From a virus: a stretch of DNA of 42,903 nt. The notes under the pieces are model-generated. The model was given only the letters and a program-made list of their open reading frames with translations. It was not told the DNA's origin and ran no database searches. The stretch spans positions 1-42,903 of the IMG/VR virus record IMGVR_UViG_3300042879_001583; one strand, given 5' to 3'. This document shows positions 23,068-28,882 of this stretch, piece by piece (the stretch's first letter is position 1; each line of letters opens with the position of its first letter). A program made the position numbers and the translations under genes.

Positions 23068-23538
23068 CTACTGAAAGAGATATTCTTTCCATTCAGAAAC
23101 TTTTGTTTTCTGAAGATCCAAAACTACTCGACTAATTGGAGATTCTGGAGTCTTTTGTAAAACCATATTGGTTTCTTTAAGAAGTTTATCTCCTTTTTTA
23201 AGATTACAATCTGTGCAGCAAGCAACCAAATTTTCCCAAGTATCTTGACCACCTTTAGAACGAGGAATTACATGGTCGATTGTAAGATCATTTTTAGATC
23301 CACAATACTGACATTCATAATCATCCCGTTTATATATCAGTGCTCTCGTTGGGTAATTAGATTTTCCATAGGAAAATGGAAGTTTCACATAATTTACCAA
23401 ACGAATAATTCTCTTGGAAATGAGTTTTGCCTTTTGTTTAAAGAGCAAAACAATTGCACGTTTCCAATTAGTAAAGTGTAGTGGTTCGTAAGAACTATTC
23501 AGAACTAGTACAATCGAATGTGGTTCTACTAATTCCAT
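23068..23538 (-). CDS. HNH endonuclease
   Basis: The 156-aa protein has a complete HNH domain in its C-terminal half: DDYECQYCGSKNDLTIDHVI with Cys76/Cys79 and catalytic Asp89-His90, then PRSKGG, and WENLVACCTDCNLKKGDK with the Asn and the second zinc Cys pair. The N-terminal ~60 aa (VLVLNSSYEPLHFTNWKRAI) are typical of bacterial and phage McrA-like HNH proteins. It sits inside the tRNA array and has a CTAAATA late promoter (23561-23567). It may be a free-standing homing enzyme or a packaging or DNA-degradation nuclease. Confidence 0.93.
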   Translation of the reverse strand: MELVEPHSIVLVLNSSYEPLHFTNWKRAIVLLFKQKAKLISKRIIRLVNYVKLPFSYGKSNYPTRALIYKRDDYECQYCGSKNDLTIDHVIPRSKGGQDTWENLVACCTDCNLKKGDKLLKETNMVLQKTPESPISRVVLDLQKTKVSEWKEYLFQ

Positions 23539-23560
23539 TTTCCTATCACACCTCTATTGA

Positions 23561-23567
23561 TATTTAG
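23561..23567 (-). promoter_or_regulatory. Late promoter for the HNH gene
   Basis: The minus strand reads CTAAATA 22 nt upstream of the ATG at 23538, the cyanophage variant of the T4 late box. Confidence 0.65.
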
Positions 23568-23578
23568 ATTTAAAATGG

Positions 23579-23650
23579 CACCCTGAGAGGGATTTGAACC
23601 CCCGACTTCTTCGTTCGTAGCGAAGCACTCTTCCACTGAGTTACCAGGGC
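23579..23650 (-). tRNA. tRNA-Arg(ACG)
   Basis: A 72-nt cloverleaf with CCA encoded (23576-23578): acceptor GCCCTGG/TCAGGGT, anticodon loop CTACGAA, T loop TTCAAAT, discriminator G. Confidence 0.92.
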
Positions 23651-23654
23651 GTGG

Positions 23655-23726
23655 CGAAGGGTGAGGGATTCGAACCCCCATCGCAAGGTTTTGGAGACCT
23701 GCATCTTACCATTAGACCAACCCAAC
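23655..23726 (-). tRNA. tRNA-Trp(CCA)
   Basis: A 72-nt cloverleaf with CCA encoded (23652-23654): acceptor GTTGGGT/ACCCTTC shows two U-U mismatches at pairs 2-71 and 3-70, anticodon loop CTCCAAA, discriminator G. The weakened acceptor stem may be edited or simply decaying. Confidence 0.87.
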
Positions 23727-23730
23727 AAGG

Positions 23731-23803
23731 TGTCCGTGAGAGGATTCGAACCTCCAACACCTACCCCCTCAAGGTAGTGCCTCTTCCATTGGGCTACACG
23801 GAC
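23731..23803 (-). tRNA. tRNA with GAG anticodon (Leu codon CUC), short variable loop
   Basis: A 73-nt cloverleaf: acceptor GTCCGTG/CACGGAC perfectly paired, anticodon stem CTACC/GGTAG, loop TTGAGGG, T loop TTCGAAT, discriminator A. Leu tRNAs are normally class II with a long variable arm, but here it is only about 5 nt. Confidence 0.85.
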
Positions 23804-23807
23804 TTAG

Positions 23808-23879
23808 TTCCAGAACTAGGATTCGAACCTAGATGAACGCCTTCAAAGGGCGGTGTCCTGCCAGTTAGACGATTCTGGA
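23808..23879 (-). tRNA. tRNA-Gln(UUG)
   Basis: A 72-nt cloverleaf: acceptor TCCAGAA/TTCTGGA, anticodon loop CTTTGAA, T loop TTCGAAT, discriminator A. Confidence 0.92.
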
Positions 23880-23884
23880 ATAGG

Positions 23885-23960
23885 AGTTCAGGGTGGGATT
23901 CGAACCCACGATGATAGAAGTTTTGCAGACTTCCGCATTCGACCACTCTGCCACCTGAAC
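23885..23960 (-). tRNA. tRNA-Cys(GCA)
   Basis: A 76-nt cloverleaf: acceptor GTTCAGG/CCTGAAC, anticodon stem GAAGT/ACTTC, loop CTGCAAA, T loop TTCGAAT, discriminator U as in bacterial tRNA-Cys. Confidence 0.92.
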
Positions 23961-23964
23961 AAAG

Positions 23965-24036
23965 AGCCCTCAGTGAGAATCAAACTCACGACCTCATTCT
24001 TACCAAGAATGCGTTCTATCACTGAACTATGAGGGC
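23965..24036 (-). tRNA. tRNA-Thr(GGU)
   Basis: A 72-nt cloverleaf: acceptor GCCCTCA/TGAGGGC, anticodon stem CATTC/GAATG, loop TTGGTAA. The T loop is TTTGATT, with U instead of the nearly universal C56. Confidence 0.9.
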
Positions 24037-24038
24037 GG

Positions 24039-24109
24039 GGTGACGTATGGGAATTGAACCCATCTGGGCGGTTCCACAAACCGCTGCCTTACCACTAGGA
24101 TAACGTCAC
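24039..24109 (-). tRNA. tRNA-His(GUG)
   Basis: A 71-nt cloverleaf: acceptor GTGACGT/ACGTCAC, anticodon stem GCGGT/ACCGC, loop TTGTGGA, discriminator C, T loop TTCAATT. The -1 position would be U in the transcript rather than the usual encoded G. Confidence 0.92.
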
Positions 24110-24110
24110 A

Positions 24111-24184
24111 TAGCAGTAGGTGGATTTGAACCACCGTCCATAGGAATATGAGTCCCGTACTCTACCAGACTGAGCTATACTGCC
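24111..24184 (-). tRNA. tRNA with CAU anticodon, second copy (elongator Met or Ile2)
   Basis: A 74-nt cloverleaf: acceptor GGCAGTA/TACTGCT (G1-U72), D arm GCTCAGTCTGGTAGAGT, anticodon loop CTCATAT with a weak stem, T loop TTCAAAT. It could be elongator Met or an AUA-reading Ile tRNA needing lysidine. Confidence 0.85.
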
Positions 24185-24188
24185 AAGG

Positions 24189-24271
24189 CGGAAGATGTTG
24201 GATTCGAACCAACGGAGGTTTTACCCTCACGGTTTAGCAAACCGCTGCATTAACCGCTCTGCCAATCTTCC
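24189..24271 (-). tRNA. tRNA-Ser(GCU)
   Basis: An 83-nt class II tRNA: acceptor GGAAGAT/ATCTTCC, identical to that of the tRNA-Ser(UGA) at 16886, anticodon loop TTGCTAA, long variable arm (GAGGGTAAAACCTC), discriminator G. Confidence 0.93.
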
Positions 24272-24284
24272 ATATCGTAGGTGT

Positions 24285-24368
24285 ATCATTTGAGAGGATT
24301 TGAACCTCCATTGCCGCCCTCCAAAACGCAAGTGCTATGGCGGAGTGTTACCGTTACACTACAAATGA
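24285..24368 (-). tRNA. tRNA-like gene with a 20-nt anticodon loop (isotype undetermined)
   Basis: The minus strand shows a perfect acceptor stem TCATTTG/CAAATGA, D arm GTGTAACGGTAACAC, T arm with TTCAAAT, and a perfect anticodon-position stem CCGCC/GGCGG. The loop it closes is 20 nt (ATAGCACTTGCGTTTTGGAG) instead of 7. No class II fold fits. Removing 13 nt could restore a 7-nt loop, for example one with UGG. It may be an interrupted, special-purpose or decaying tRNA. Confidence 0.7.
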
Positions 24369-24584
24369 TATCCTTACGTTGCTTACTCCTAGATTCTACT
24401 CATCAGATTTACTTGTTGGACCTAATCGTTGGAATACTCGCTGCGTTCAACTTATTACCCTGTCTCGACTTGAACGAGACTGTTTTCTATAGCCTTTGCG
24501 TTTGTTAGTAATAAGCATACTGACAGGTTTCTTTTACCTTTCAGTTTTCCGTTCAACCCAACTTTGGAATAAAGTTTGGGCAAG
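24369..24584 (-). other. 216-nt spacer with a lone T-arm-like hairpin
   Basis: No credible protein gene. The minus strand has GTCTCG-TTCAAGT-CGAGAC at 24462-24480, a perfect 6-bp stem closing a 7-nt loop that looks like a tRNA T arm, but no matching acceptor stem was found. It could be a tRNA remnant or a small RNA. Confidence 0.4.
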
Positions 24585-24656
24585 TGGAACCGACAAGATT
24601 TGAACTTGTGACCGCACCCTTATCAGGGGTGTGCTCTACCACTGAGCTACGATTCC
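24585..24656 (-). tRNA. tRNA-Ile(GAU)
   Basis: A 72-nt cloverleaf: acceptor GGAATCG/CGGTTCC, anticodon stem CACCC/GGGTG, loop CTGATAA, T loop TTCAAAT, discriminator A. Confidence 0.94.
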
Positions 24657-24777
24657 ATCAAGGTAGGAGTCGATATCAACAACCTACCAGTTTCAGTTTT
24701 CGGACTGAAAAACCTATCACTAACCAACCGAAGTTTCATAACGGAGGAAGTGAATCTCCGTGACCATAAAGGTCAAG
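24657..24777 (-). other. Structured spacer (four successive hairpins)
   Basis: No gene. Inverted repeats in order on the plus strand: GGTAGG/CCTACC, TTTCAG/CTGAAA, ACGGAG/CTCCGT and TGACC/GGTCA. Their density suggests a folded RNA between tRNA-Ile and tRNA-Phe, perhaps a processing signal. Confidence 0.45.
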
Positions 24778-24851
24778 AGGGAACAATCGGATTTGAACCG
24801 ATAACACCATGATCTTCAATCATGTGCTCTACCAATTGGAGCTATGTTCCC
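24778..24851 (-). tRNA. tRNA-Phe(GAA)
   Basis: A 74-nt cloverleaf: acceptor GGGAACA/TGTTCCC, anticodon stem CATGA/TCATG, loop TTGAAGA, T loop TTCAAAT; the discriminator is U instead of the usual A. Confidence 0.93.
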
Positions 24852-24854
24852 AAG

Positions 24855-24928
24855 TCCAGATGAAAGGATTTGAACCTCCGACTTCTCCGCCCCAAACGGA
24901 GTGCTCTACCAAACTGAGCTACACCTGG
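24855..24928 (-). tRNA. tRNA-Pro(UGG), second copy
   Basis: A 74-nt cloverleaf: acceptor CCAGGTG/CATCTGG, anticodon stem CTCCG/CGGAG, loop TTTGGGG, D arm the same as in the first tRNA-Pro (GCTCAGTTTGGTAGAGC), discriminator A. Confidence 0.93.
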
Positions 24929-24932
24929 ATAG

Positions 24933-25005
24933 TAGTCCCAACGGGATTCGAACCCGTGTCTTCACTGTGAAAGAGTGATGTCCTTGGCCTCTAGACGATG
25001 GGACC
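24933..25005 (-). tRNA. tRNA-Glu(UUC)
   Basis: A 73-nt cloverleaf: acceptor GGTCCCA/TGGGACT, anticodon stem TCACT/AGTGA, loop CTTTCAC, T loop TTCGAAT. Confidence 0.93.
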
Positions 25006-25202
25006 AGATGGGAGGGGTATCCCACACGAAGTCACTTATGGATTACGCTTCGTAGCCTTATGAATCCTGCCATCATCCGATGGTGGTTAGGAATCCCTCC
25101 CCAATTCCAGTTATTACTACGACATTCTTCTGCAAACTGGCAACCTCTGAAGAATACGTGCTACAACCACCAAGGAGGGAAACTCCATCGGCAGCGTAGC
25201 GA
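25006..25202 (-). ncRNA. Possible structured RNA with a pseudoknot, in the tRNA array
   Basis: This 197-nt spacer has no good ORF. It carries hairpins 25026-25031/25048-25053 and 25070-25074/25079-25083, then a 7-bp closing stem 25094-25100/25174-25180. That stem encloses two interleaved helices: CCAGTT 25107-25112 with AACTGG 25135-25140, and ATTCTTC 25124-25130 with GAAGAAT 25149-25155. This is an H-type pseudoknot arrangement. The T4 tRNA cluster also contains small stable RNAs of unknown role. Confidence 0.4.
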
Positions 25203-25275
25203 CGACCCTAACGGGATTCGAACCCGTGATACCACCGTGACAGGGTAGCGTGATAGACCACTTCACTATAGGGTC
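25203..25275 (-). tRNA. tRNA-Asp(GUC)
   Basis: A 73-nt cloverleaf: acceptor GACCCTA/TAGGGTC, anticodon stem CTACC/GGTGG, loop CTGTCAC, discriminator G. Confidence 0.93.
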
Positions 25276-25321
25276 AAGAGCACAATCCACTACCAATGGT
25301 ATCATTGGGCAGATCATGCAG

Positions 25322-25412
25322 TGGGAGAGAAGGGAATCGAACCCCCGATGGTTCTAATGTAACGGTTTTACAGACCGCCGCCACACATATTGCCGACAGT
25401 AGCCACTCTCCC
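25322..25412 (-). tRNA. tRNA-Tyr(GUA) with an enlarged D loop
   Basis: A 91-nt class II tRNA: acceptor GGGAGAG/CTCTCCC, anticodon loop CTGTAAA, 15-nt variable arm, T loop TTCGATT. The D arm is about 24 nt (GCTAC/GTGGC closing a 14-nt loop), longer than usual. Confidence 0.9.
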
Positions 25413-25416
25413 ACGA

Positions 25417-25488
25417 TGGGTCTGGTGGGACTCGAACCCACAACTTCCAGGTTAAAAGCCCGTTACTCTACCATTGAGTTACAGACCC
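25417..25488 (-). tRNA. tRNA-Lys(UUU)
   Basis: A 72-nt cloverleaf: acceptor GGGTCTG/CAGACCC, anticodon loop CTTTTAA, T loop TTCGAGT, discriminator A. The outer anticodon-stem pair is not complementary. Confidence 0.92.
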
Positions 25489-25678
25489 GATAATATAGGA
25501 TAAATATTCAGTTGTCTAGGTTCTGGGAGAGGGGTGATCCCTCAACCACTTGATTAGAATACCACCGTTTGGTCTCTGGGGGGAGATTGGTGGACACTTA
25601 GGAAACTGTCACAGGCAACAAAAAAGGGGAGGAAACTTTTGGTTTCTCTCCCCTCTTTGCTTTTATGAATTACATATC
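25489..25678 (-). terminator. Non-coding stretch containing a strong intrinsic terminator
   Basis: No gene is seen here. On the minus strand AGGGGAG-AGAAAC pairs with GTTTC-CTCCCCT (about 25627-25655) and is followed by TTTTTT (25620-25627), ending the transcript of the 33-aa gene. Read-through would be needed for the tRNA promoter at 25983 to reach the rest of the array. Confidence 0.8.
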
Positions 25679-25780
25679 TTACATATGTCTATCCATATCC
25701 GCAAACAGGGGAGCACCCTCAATATGCCAATAGCGGCAATCGAGAATACTAAACTGTTTTGTGGGCATTGGGTAAGACAT
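25679..25780 (-). CDS. 33-aa protein, single-gene late transcript
   Basis: This tiny ORF encodes MSYPMPTKQFSILDCRYWHI followed by a short tail ending DMDRHM. It has a perfect TATAAATA late promoter 22 nt upstream (25802-25809) and a strong terminator downstream, so it looks like a dedicated transcript. No family was recognised. The ORF is short, but the flanking signals make it credible; alternatively the transcript is a non-coding RNA. Confidence 0.6.
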   Translation of the reverse strand: MSYPMPTKQFSILDCRYWHIEGAPLFADMDRHM

Positions 25781-25801
25781 TGTTTTCGACCTAAGTGTTT
25801 T

Positions 25802-25809
25802 TATTTATA
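25802..25809 (-). promoter_or_regulatory. T4-type late promoter for the 33-aa gene
   Basis: The minus strand reads TATAAATA, 22 nt before the ATG at 25780, between two tRNA genes. Confidence 0.8.
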
Positions 25810-25833
25810 AGACTTTTTTCTCAAAAAGTCAAG

Positions 25834-25907
25834 CGCCTCAGGTAGGATTCGAACCTACGGCTAACCGCTTAGAAGGCGGATACTCTAGTCCACTGAGTTA
25901 CTGAGGC
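25834..25907 (-). tRNA. tRNA-Arg(UCU)
   Basis: A 74-nt cloverleaf: acceptor GCCTCAG/CTGAGGC, anticodon loop CTTCTAA, T loop TTCGAAT, discriminator G. It is the first tRNA of the array after its promoter. Confidence 0.94.
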
Positions 25908-25982
25908 ATAAAGTAGGTTCCTATCGCCGCCATTCCTGAACCTACTGAAGGGGAATGTCGCAGTTGATCTCTCAACCCTCAT

Positions 25983-26011
25983 ATTATACCACCTGTTGGG
26001 AGGGTCGTCAA
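25983..26011 (-). promoter_or_regulatory. Sigma70-type promoter of the tRNA array
   Basis: The minus strand has TTGACG (26006-26011), 17 bp and TATAAT (25983-25988). It lies about 75 nt before tRNA-Arg(UCU). The leader contains a GTAGGTTC/GAACCTAC hairpin (about 25914-25946). Confidence 0.85.
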
Positions 26012-26014
26012 CAC

Positions 26015-26188
26015 CTACCCAAATCTATTTTCAGAACCTTGATTCTTTTTGACAACTTCAGAATTTTTTAAATTTATTTCTTTTAATTTTTTATAATCGA
26101 TTCCTAAATGTCTAGAAAATGCTTCCAAGTCTTCGTGTCCCAGTAATTTTTTAGACTCTGGATCTTCTTTAAACCCAAAATTGTGCAT
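26015..26188 (-). CDS. Uncharacterised 57-aa protein
   Basis: It begins MHNFGFKEDPESKKLLGHED and is lysine-rich and helical, without a membrane span. AGGAGG is positioned 7 nt before the ATG. It follows the 135-aa gene by 17 nt and ends only a few bases before the tRNA-array promoter. Function unknown. Confidence 0.75.
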   Translation of the reverse strand: MHNFGFKEDPESKKLLGHEDLEAFSRHLGIDYKKLKEINLKNSEVVKKNQGSENRFG

Positions 26189-26205
26189 TTTACAACCTCC
26201 TAAAT

Positions 26206-26613
26206 CTAATTACAATTTTCTACCCAATGAGCACAGATTCTCATTTCTCCGCCAAGAAGTTTTGATTCTCCTGTTTGCAAATTAGTATCAATTTCTTTAT
26301 TAATATATCTAGGCATATAACGCTTATTTGATTCTTCGATGAAGCGATTATATTCTGGAATCGCTTCATTAATGGCACGATCCACATCACGTTTAACTCT
26401 GCGTTCTACTTTGTCAGGATCTTTAAGTATAAGTTCATTAAGAATAGTTTGTGGGAAATAAGTTCTTTGCATTTCGTCCAATAAATCCCAAAGTCCATTT
26501 TCAGATACTCCAGTACATTGTGAGAGTGCTGCAATAAGAGTTGATAATACAATACTGACAATTATTAGTTGTTTTTTATCTGGTTTCTTTTTTCCAAAGT
26601 TAAAATTAATCAT
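26206..26613 (-). CDS. Uncharacterised protein with an N-terminal membrane anchor
   Basis: With the ATG at 26613 the protein has 135 aa: MINFNFGKKKPDKKQLIIVS, then a hydrophobic helix ending ALSQC, then a hydrophilic helical domain. A lipoprotein is conceivable, but Gln before the Cys fits a lipobox poorly, so a signal anchor is more likely. A GTG six codons upstream is an alternative start. A hairpin (GGGGAGT/ACTCCCC) lies directly before the ATG and an AATAAATA late box beyond it. The gene follows the tail-lysozyme gene. Confidence 0.7.
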   Translation of the reverse strand: MINFNFGKKKPDKKQLIIVSIVLSTLIAALSQCTGVSENGLWDLLDEMQRTYFPQTILNELILKDPDKVERRVKRDVDRAINEAIPEYNRFIEESNKRYMPRYINKEIDTNLQTGESKLLGGEMRICAHWVENCN

Positions 26614-26646
26614 AGGGGAGTTCTGCAGCACTCCCCCGTATTTATT
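26614..26646 (-). promoter_or_regulatory. Late promoter and start-site hairpin
   Basis: The minus strand has AATAAATA (26639-26646), then a 7-bp hairpin whose 3' arm ends 1-2 nt before the ATG at 26613. It has no U-tract, so it is not a normal terminator and may mask the ribosome site. Confidence 0.5.
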
Positions 26647-26654
26647 CTATTGTA

Positions 26655-27296
26655 TCAAACTTCTACCGTGATCAGTCGGTTGGCATAGTCATGTGCATAC
26701 GAAGTGCGGGCACCATGATGCCCCCAACCAATCCAACTATACGCATAGTCCATGTAGCGATTGATAGACTTTCCAGGAGTTTTCATCCTGTCCTCAATTC
26801 GTTGCCACTGAACCTCAGTCGTTAGATAACGAAGTTGCGTATGAAGTGATGATGGTGAACCACCATACTTCTTAGCAAAATCACCCAATCCATAATATCT
26901 GTTGGCAGATGTCCATTGAATCAGTCCGTAACCGCGACCGCAGTTACCCCAACTGGTTCTGCTACCACCTTCACAAATGTTAGGAACAAAAGTTGATTCC
27001 TGACGAATATTACCCATGATGGTAGCAAGGGCGTTTCTGTCTTTAATACCACGTTCCTGGAAAAATGCCAGGGTAGCATTCTCATGTTCATTACACCCTT
27101 TACAAATTAACCTTGTCTCTTTAGGTTTCTCGGGAGCAACCTCGCGGATTGCTGTCTTTGATGTAGGCTCCTCTTTAATAACTAATACTGGTGGAGGACC
27201 ACTCACAGGTGGAGGAGGAAACACGCTAGGCAGTGTTGCCGTACTGGTTGTAACCGTTGCCACAAGAGGCAGGGCTACTGTAAAGATATTTTGCAT
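26655..27296 (-). CDS. Phage tail-lysozyme-domain protein
   Basis: The 213-aa protein has a hydrophobic N-terminus (MQNIFTVALPLVATVTTSTA), a Pro-rich linker (PSVFPPPPVSGPPPVLV) and a lytic domain from about residue 75: NALATIMGNIRQESTFVPN, GYGLIQWTSANRYYGL and SIDE-LIKE helical repeats to the end. This matches the Phage_lysozyme2 (tail lysozyme) family, which cleaves peptidoglycan, with Glu in RQEST the likely catalytic acid. The late box CTAAATA (27432-27438) is about 135 nt upstream, behind a structured leader. Confidence 0.87.
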   Translation of the reverse strand: MQNIFTVALPLVATVTTSTATLPSVFPPPPVSGPPPVLVIKEEPTSKTAIREVAPEKPKETRLICKGCNEHENATLAFFQERGIKDRNALATIMGNIRQESTFVPNICEGGSRTSWGNCGRGYGLIQWTSANRYYGLGDFAKKYGGSPSSLHTQLRYLTTEVQWQRIEDRMKTPGKSINRYMDYAYSWIGWGHHGARTSYAHDYANRLITVEV

Positions 27297-27513
27297 TAAA
27301 ATTGATTGAACTCTACATCCTAATAGAGAAAGCGCACTTCCCCTTTCTCAAGGGGCGATCTCCTAGGCTCTAATTTCACATCACAGACTCATGATGTAAT
27401 CCCTGTTATGGGATTTTCCATATTAAGTTTTTATTTAGGATTTGTCAAGTAAACCGTAGTCCAATTTTAAAAATGGTATTGCTAAATACTTGTAGTGTTT
27501 TATTCACAGAACG
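27297..27513. promoter_or_regulatory. Divergent late promoter region with structured leader
   Basis: Two late boxes face away from each other: CTAAATA on the minus strand (27432-27438) and CTAAATA on the plus strand (27482-27488, 25 nt before the ATG at 27514). The minus-strand leader carries hairpins AATCCC/GGGATT (27398-27415), ACATCA/TGATGT (27378-27397) and a CCCC/GGGG hairpin near 27340. No gene is seen here. Confidence 0.65.
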
Positions 27514-27975
27514 ATGAAAAGATTAGTACTTATCTTTTCGTTATTCTTCACTACTCCTGCTTTTGCTGGTGAAATCACATCAAAAATCACTGACTCAATT
27601 CAATTAAGCGTTCAGGGTGCAGCGGTCCAATCAGAAAGAGTCGGTGCCTCGTATGCAGCCTCAGGCACGAACATTAATGTAACAACTCTTGGAGGAGTTG
27701 GTGGAGCAGGTTCTTATGCGATCAACACAAACGGACAAGCATTTAGTTTCTCTGAAACATCAATTACTGCAGATGTTGATGTTACCTCTCAGTCGGCAGC
27801 TTCTGGAACAATTGCTTCTCCCAACCTTTATGGCAACTCTACTACTCAGTTAGGTGGTTCTGCAGGTTCTCTTTCAGGCACTCTAAGTGGAACTGGTGTT
27901 CCTAGCGTTACTGCTGGTGGTCCTGGATCAACTGGTACAGCACAAAGAACCGTTGAGTTAAGCGTATTCAAGTGA
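27514..27975 (+). CDS. Secreted Ser/Gly/Thr-rich protein, first of a four-gene late operon
   Basis: This 153-aa protein has a clear signal peptide (MKRLVLIFSLFFTTPAFAGE) and a mature part low in charge and rich in Gly, Ser and Thr (GGVGGAGSYAINTNGQAFSF), suggesting beta structure. The phrase GTNINV and the FSFSET pattern recur in the next gene (GTNINI, FQFSET), so the two are distant paralogues. Its stop overlaps the next GTG as GTGA. Function unknown; periplasmic or outer-surface. Confidence 0.8.
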   Translation: MKRLVLIFSLFFTTPAFAGEITSKITDSIQLSVQGAAVQSERVGASYAASGTNINVTTLGGVGGAGSYAINTNGQAFSFSETSITADVDVTSQSAASGTIASPNLYGNSTTQLGGSAGSLSGTLSGTGVPSVTAGGPGSTGTAQRTVELSVFK

Positions 27976-28334
27976 GACACATAACTCTCGGACTGATTGC
28001 AGTTCTGGGAGTTATAAGTCCTTCATACGCTGGACCCGTAACTCCCAACTTCACCAGTGGGACCATTACCTCAGAGACCAAAACTCGCACTGAAGTTGTA
28101 GAAACTATCAGGCAAATAGAGTATTCTACTGGAACATCTTACACAGTAACTGGCACCAACATCAATATACCAGGAACTCCTGCTCCTGGTATGAATTACA
28201 CAATTCAAACTCAAGGTGCTCCATTCCAATTTAGTGAGACTTATCTGACTCCTGGAGTGGCAAAAGAAACATGGATAGACAGAAAAACAACAGAAGATTC
28301 TATAACAAATACCATATCAGTCTTTACACAGTAG
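27972..28334 (+). CDS. Secreted protein, second of the four-gene late operon
   Basis: The 120-aa protein starts at GTG 27972 and has a signal peptide (MRHITLGLIAVLGVISPSYA), then a beta-rich domain with YTVTGTNINIPGTPAPG and GAPFQFSETYLTPG that parallels the preceding protein. It overlaps the first gene by 4 nt and the third by 64 nt. No known family is recognised. Confidence 0.75.
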   Translation: MRHITLGLIAVLGVISPSYAGPVTPNFTSGTITSETKTRTEVVETIRQIEYSTGTSYTVTGTNINIPGTPAPGMNYTIQTQGAPFQFSETYLTPGVAKETWIDRKTTEDSITNTISVFTQ

Positions 28335-28882
28335 TCTTTCTTTTACTGTTGACATTGACTGGATCAAACAGATCTAGAGCAGAACAAGCACCATCAAATA
28401 CTAACATCGCAGGACCTTCAGCATCTGCTACTGGTAACGTAACCAACCAAGCAGTTCAGGTGCTTCAGGGTCCTTTTGCTTTGAATACTTTTGGTGCTGG
28501 TGTTTCTTGTCAGGGACCAACATTAAATTTCCAAACCTTTGGATATAATAACACCAACATGAATAATGATCCAGGAAGTTATCAAACTGGTTCATTAAAT
28601 GTTGGTCTTTCCGCAGGATTTTCTATTCCTCTTGATGGATCATTACAAGAACTTTGCAAAACAAGAGCTAGGACCGAAATTACAAGGCAACAAGCAGAAG
28701 CAGATAAGGCAAGACTTGATTTTGAGTTAGTCAGATTATTGAAGTGTGGTGAAGCAATGAAAAATGGAATTTCATTTCATCCACAAAGTCCTTATGCAAA
28801 AATATGTGCTGATATTGTTGTGAAATATCCACGAGTACAGGATGTAGCAAATGGAAATCAAACCAATCCAAATAAGAAGTGA
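28271..28882 (+). CDS. Secreted or anchored protein, third of the four-gene late operon
   Basis: This 203-aa protein has a basic start (MDRQKNNRRFYNKYHISLYT), a hydrophobic segment at about residues 19-31, then an extracytoplasmic domain with two cysteine-bearing regions (GAGVSCQGPTLNF, LQELCKTRAR, LLKCGEAM) and a helix rich in Arg, Ala and Gln. It starts inside the previous gene and ends inside the next, so all four genes are made together. The function is unknown. Confidence 0.78.
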   Translation: MDRQKNNRRFYNKYHISLYTVVFLLLLTLTGSNRSRAEQAPSNTNIAGPSASATGNVTNQAVQVLQGPFALNTFGAGVSCQGPTLNFQTFGYNNTNMNNDPGSYQTGSLNVGLSAGFSIPLDGSLQELCKTRARTEITRQQAEADKARLDFELVRLLKCGEAMKNGISFHPQSPYAKICADIVVKYPRVQDVANGNQTNPNKK

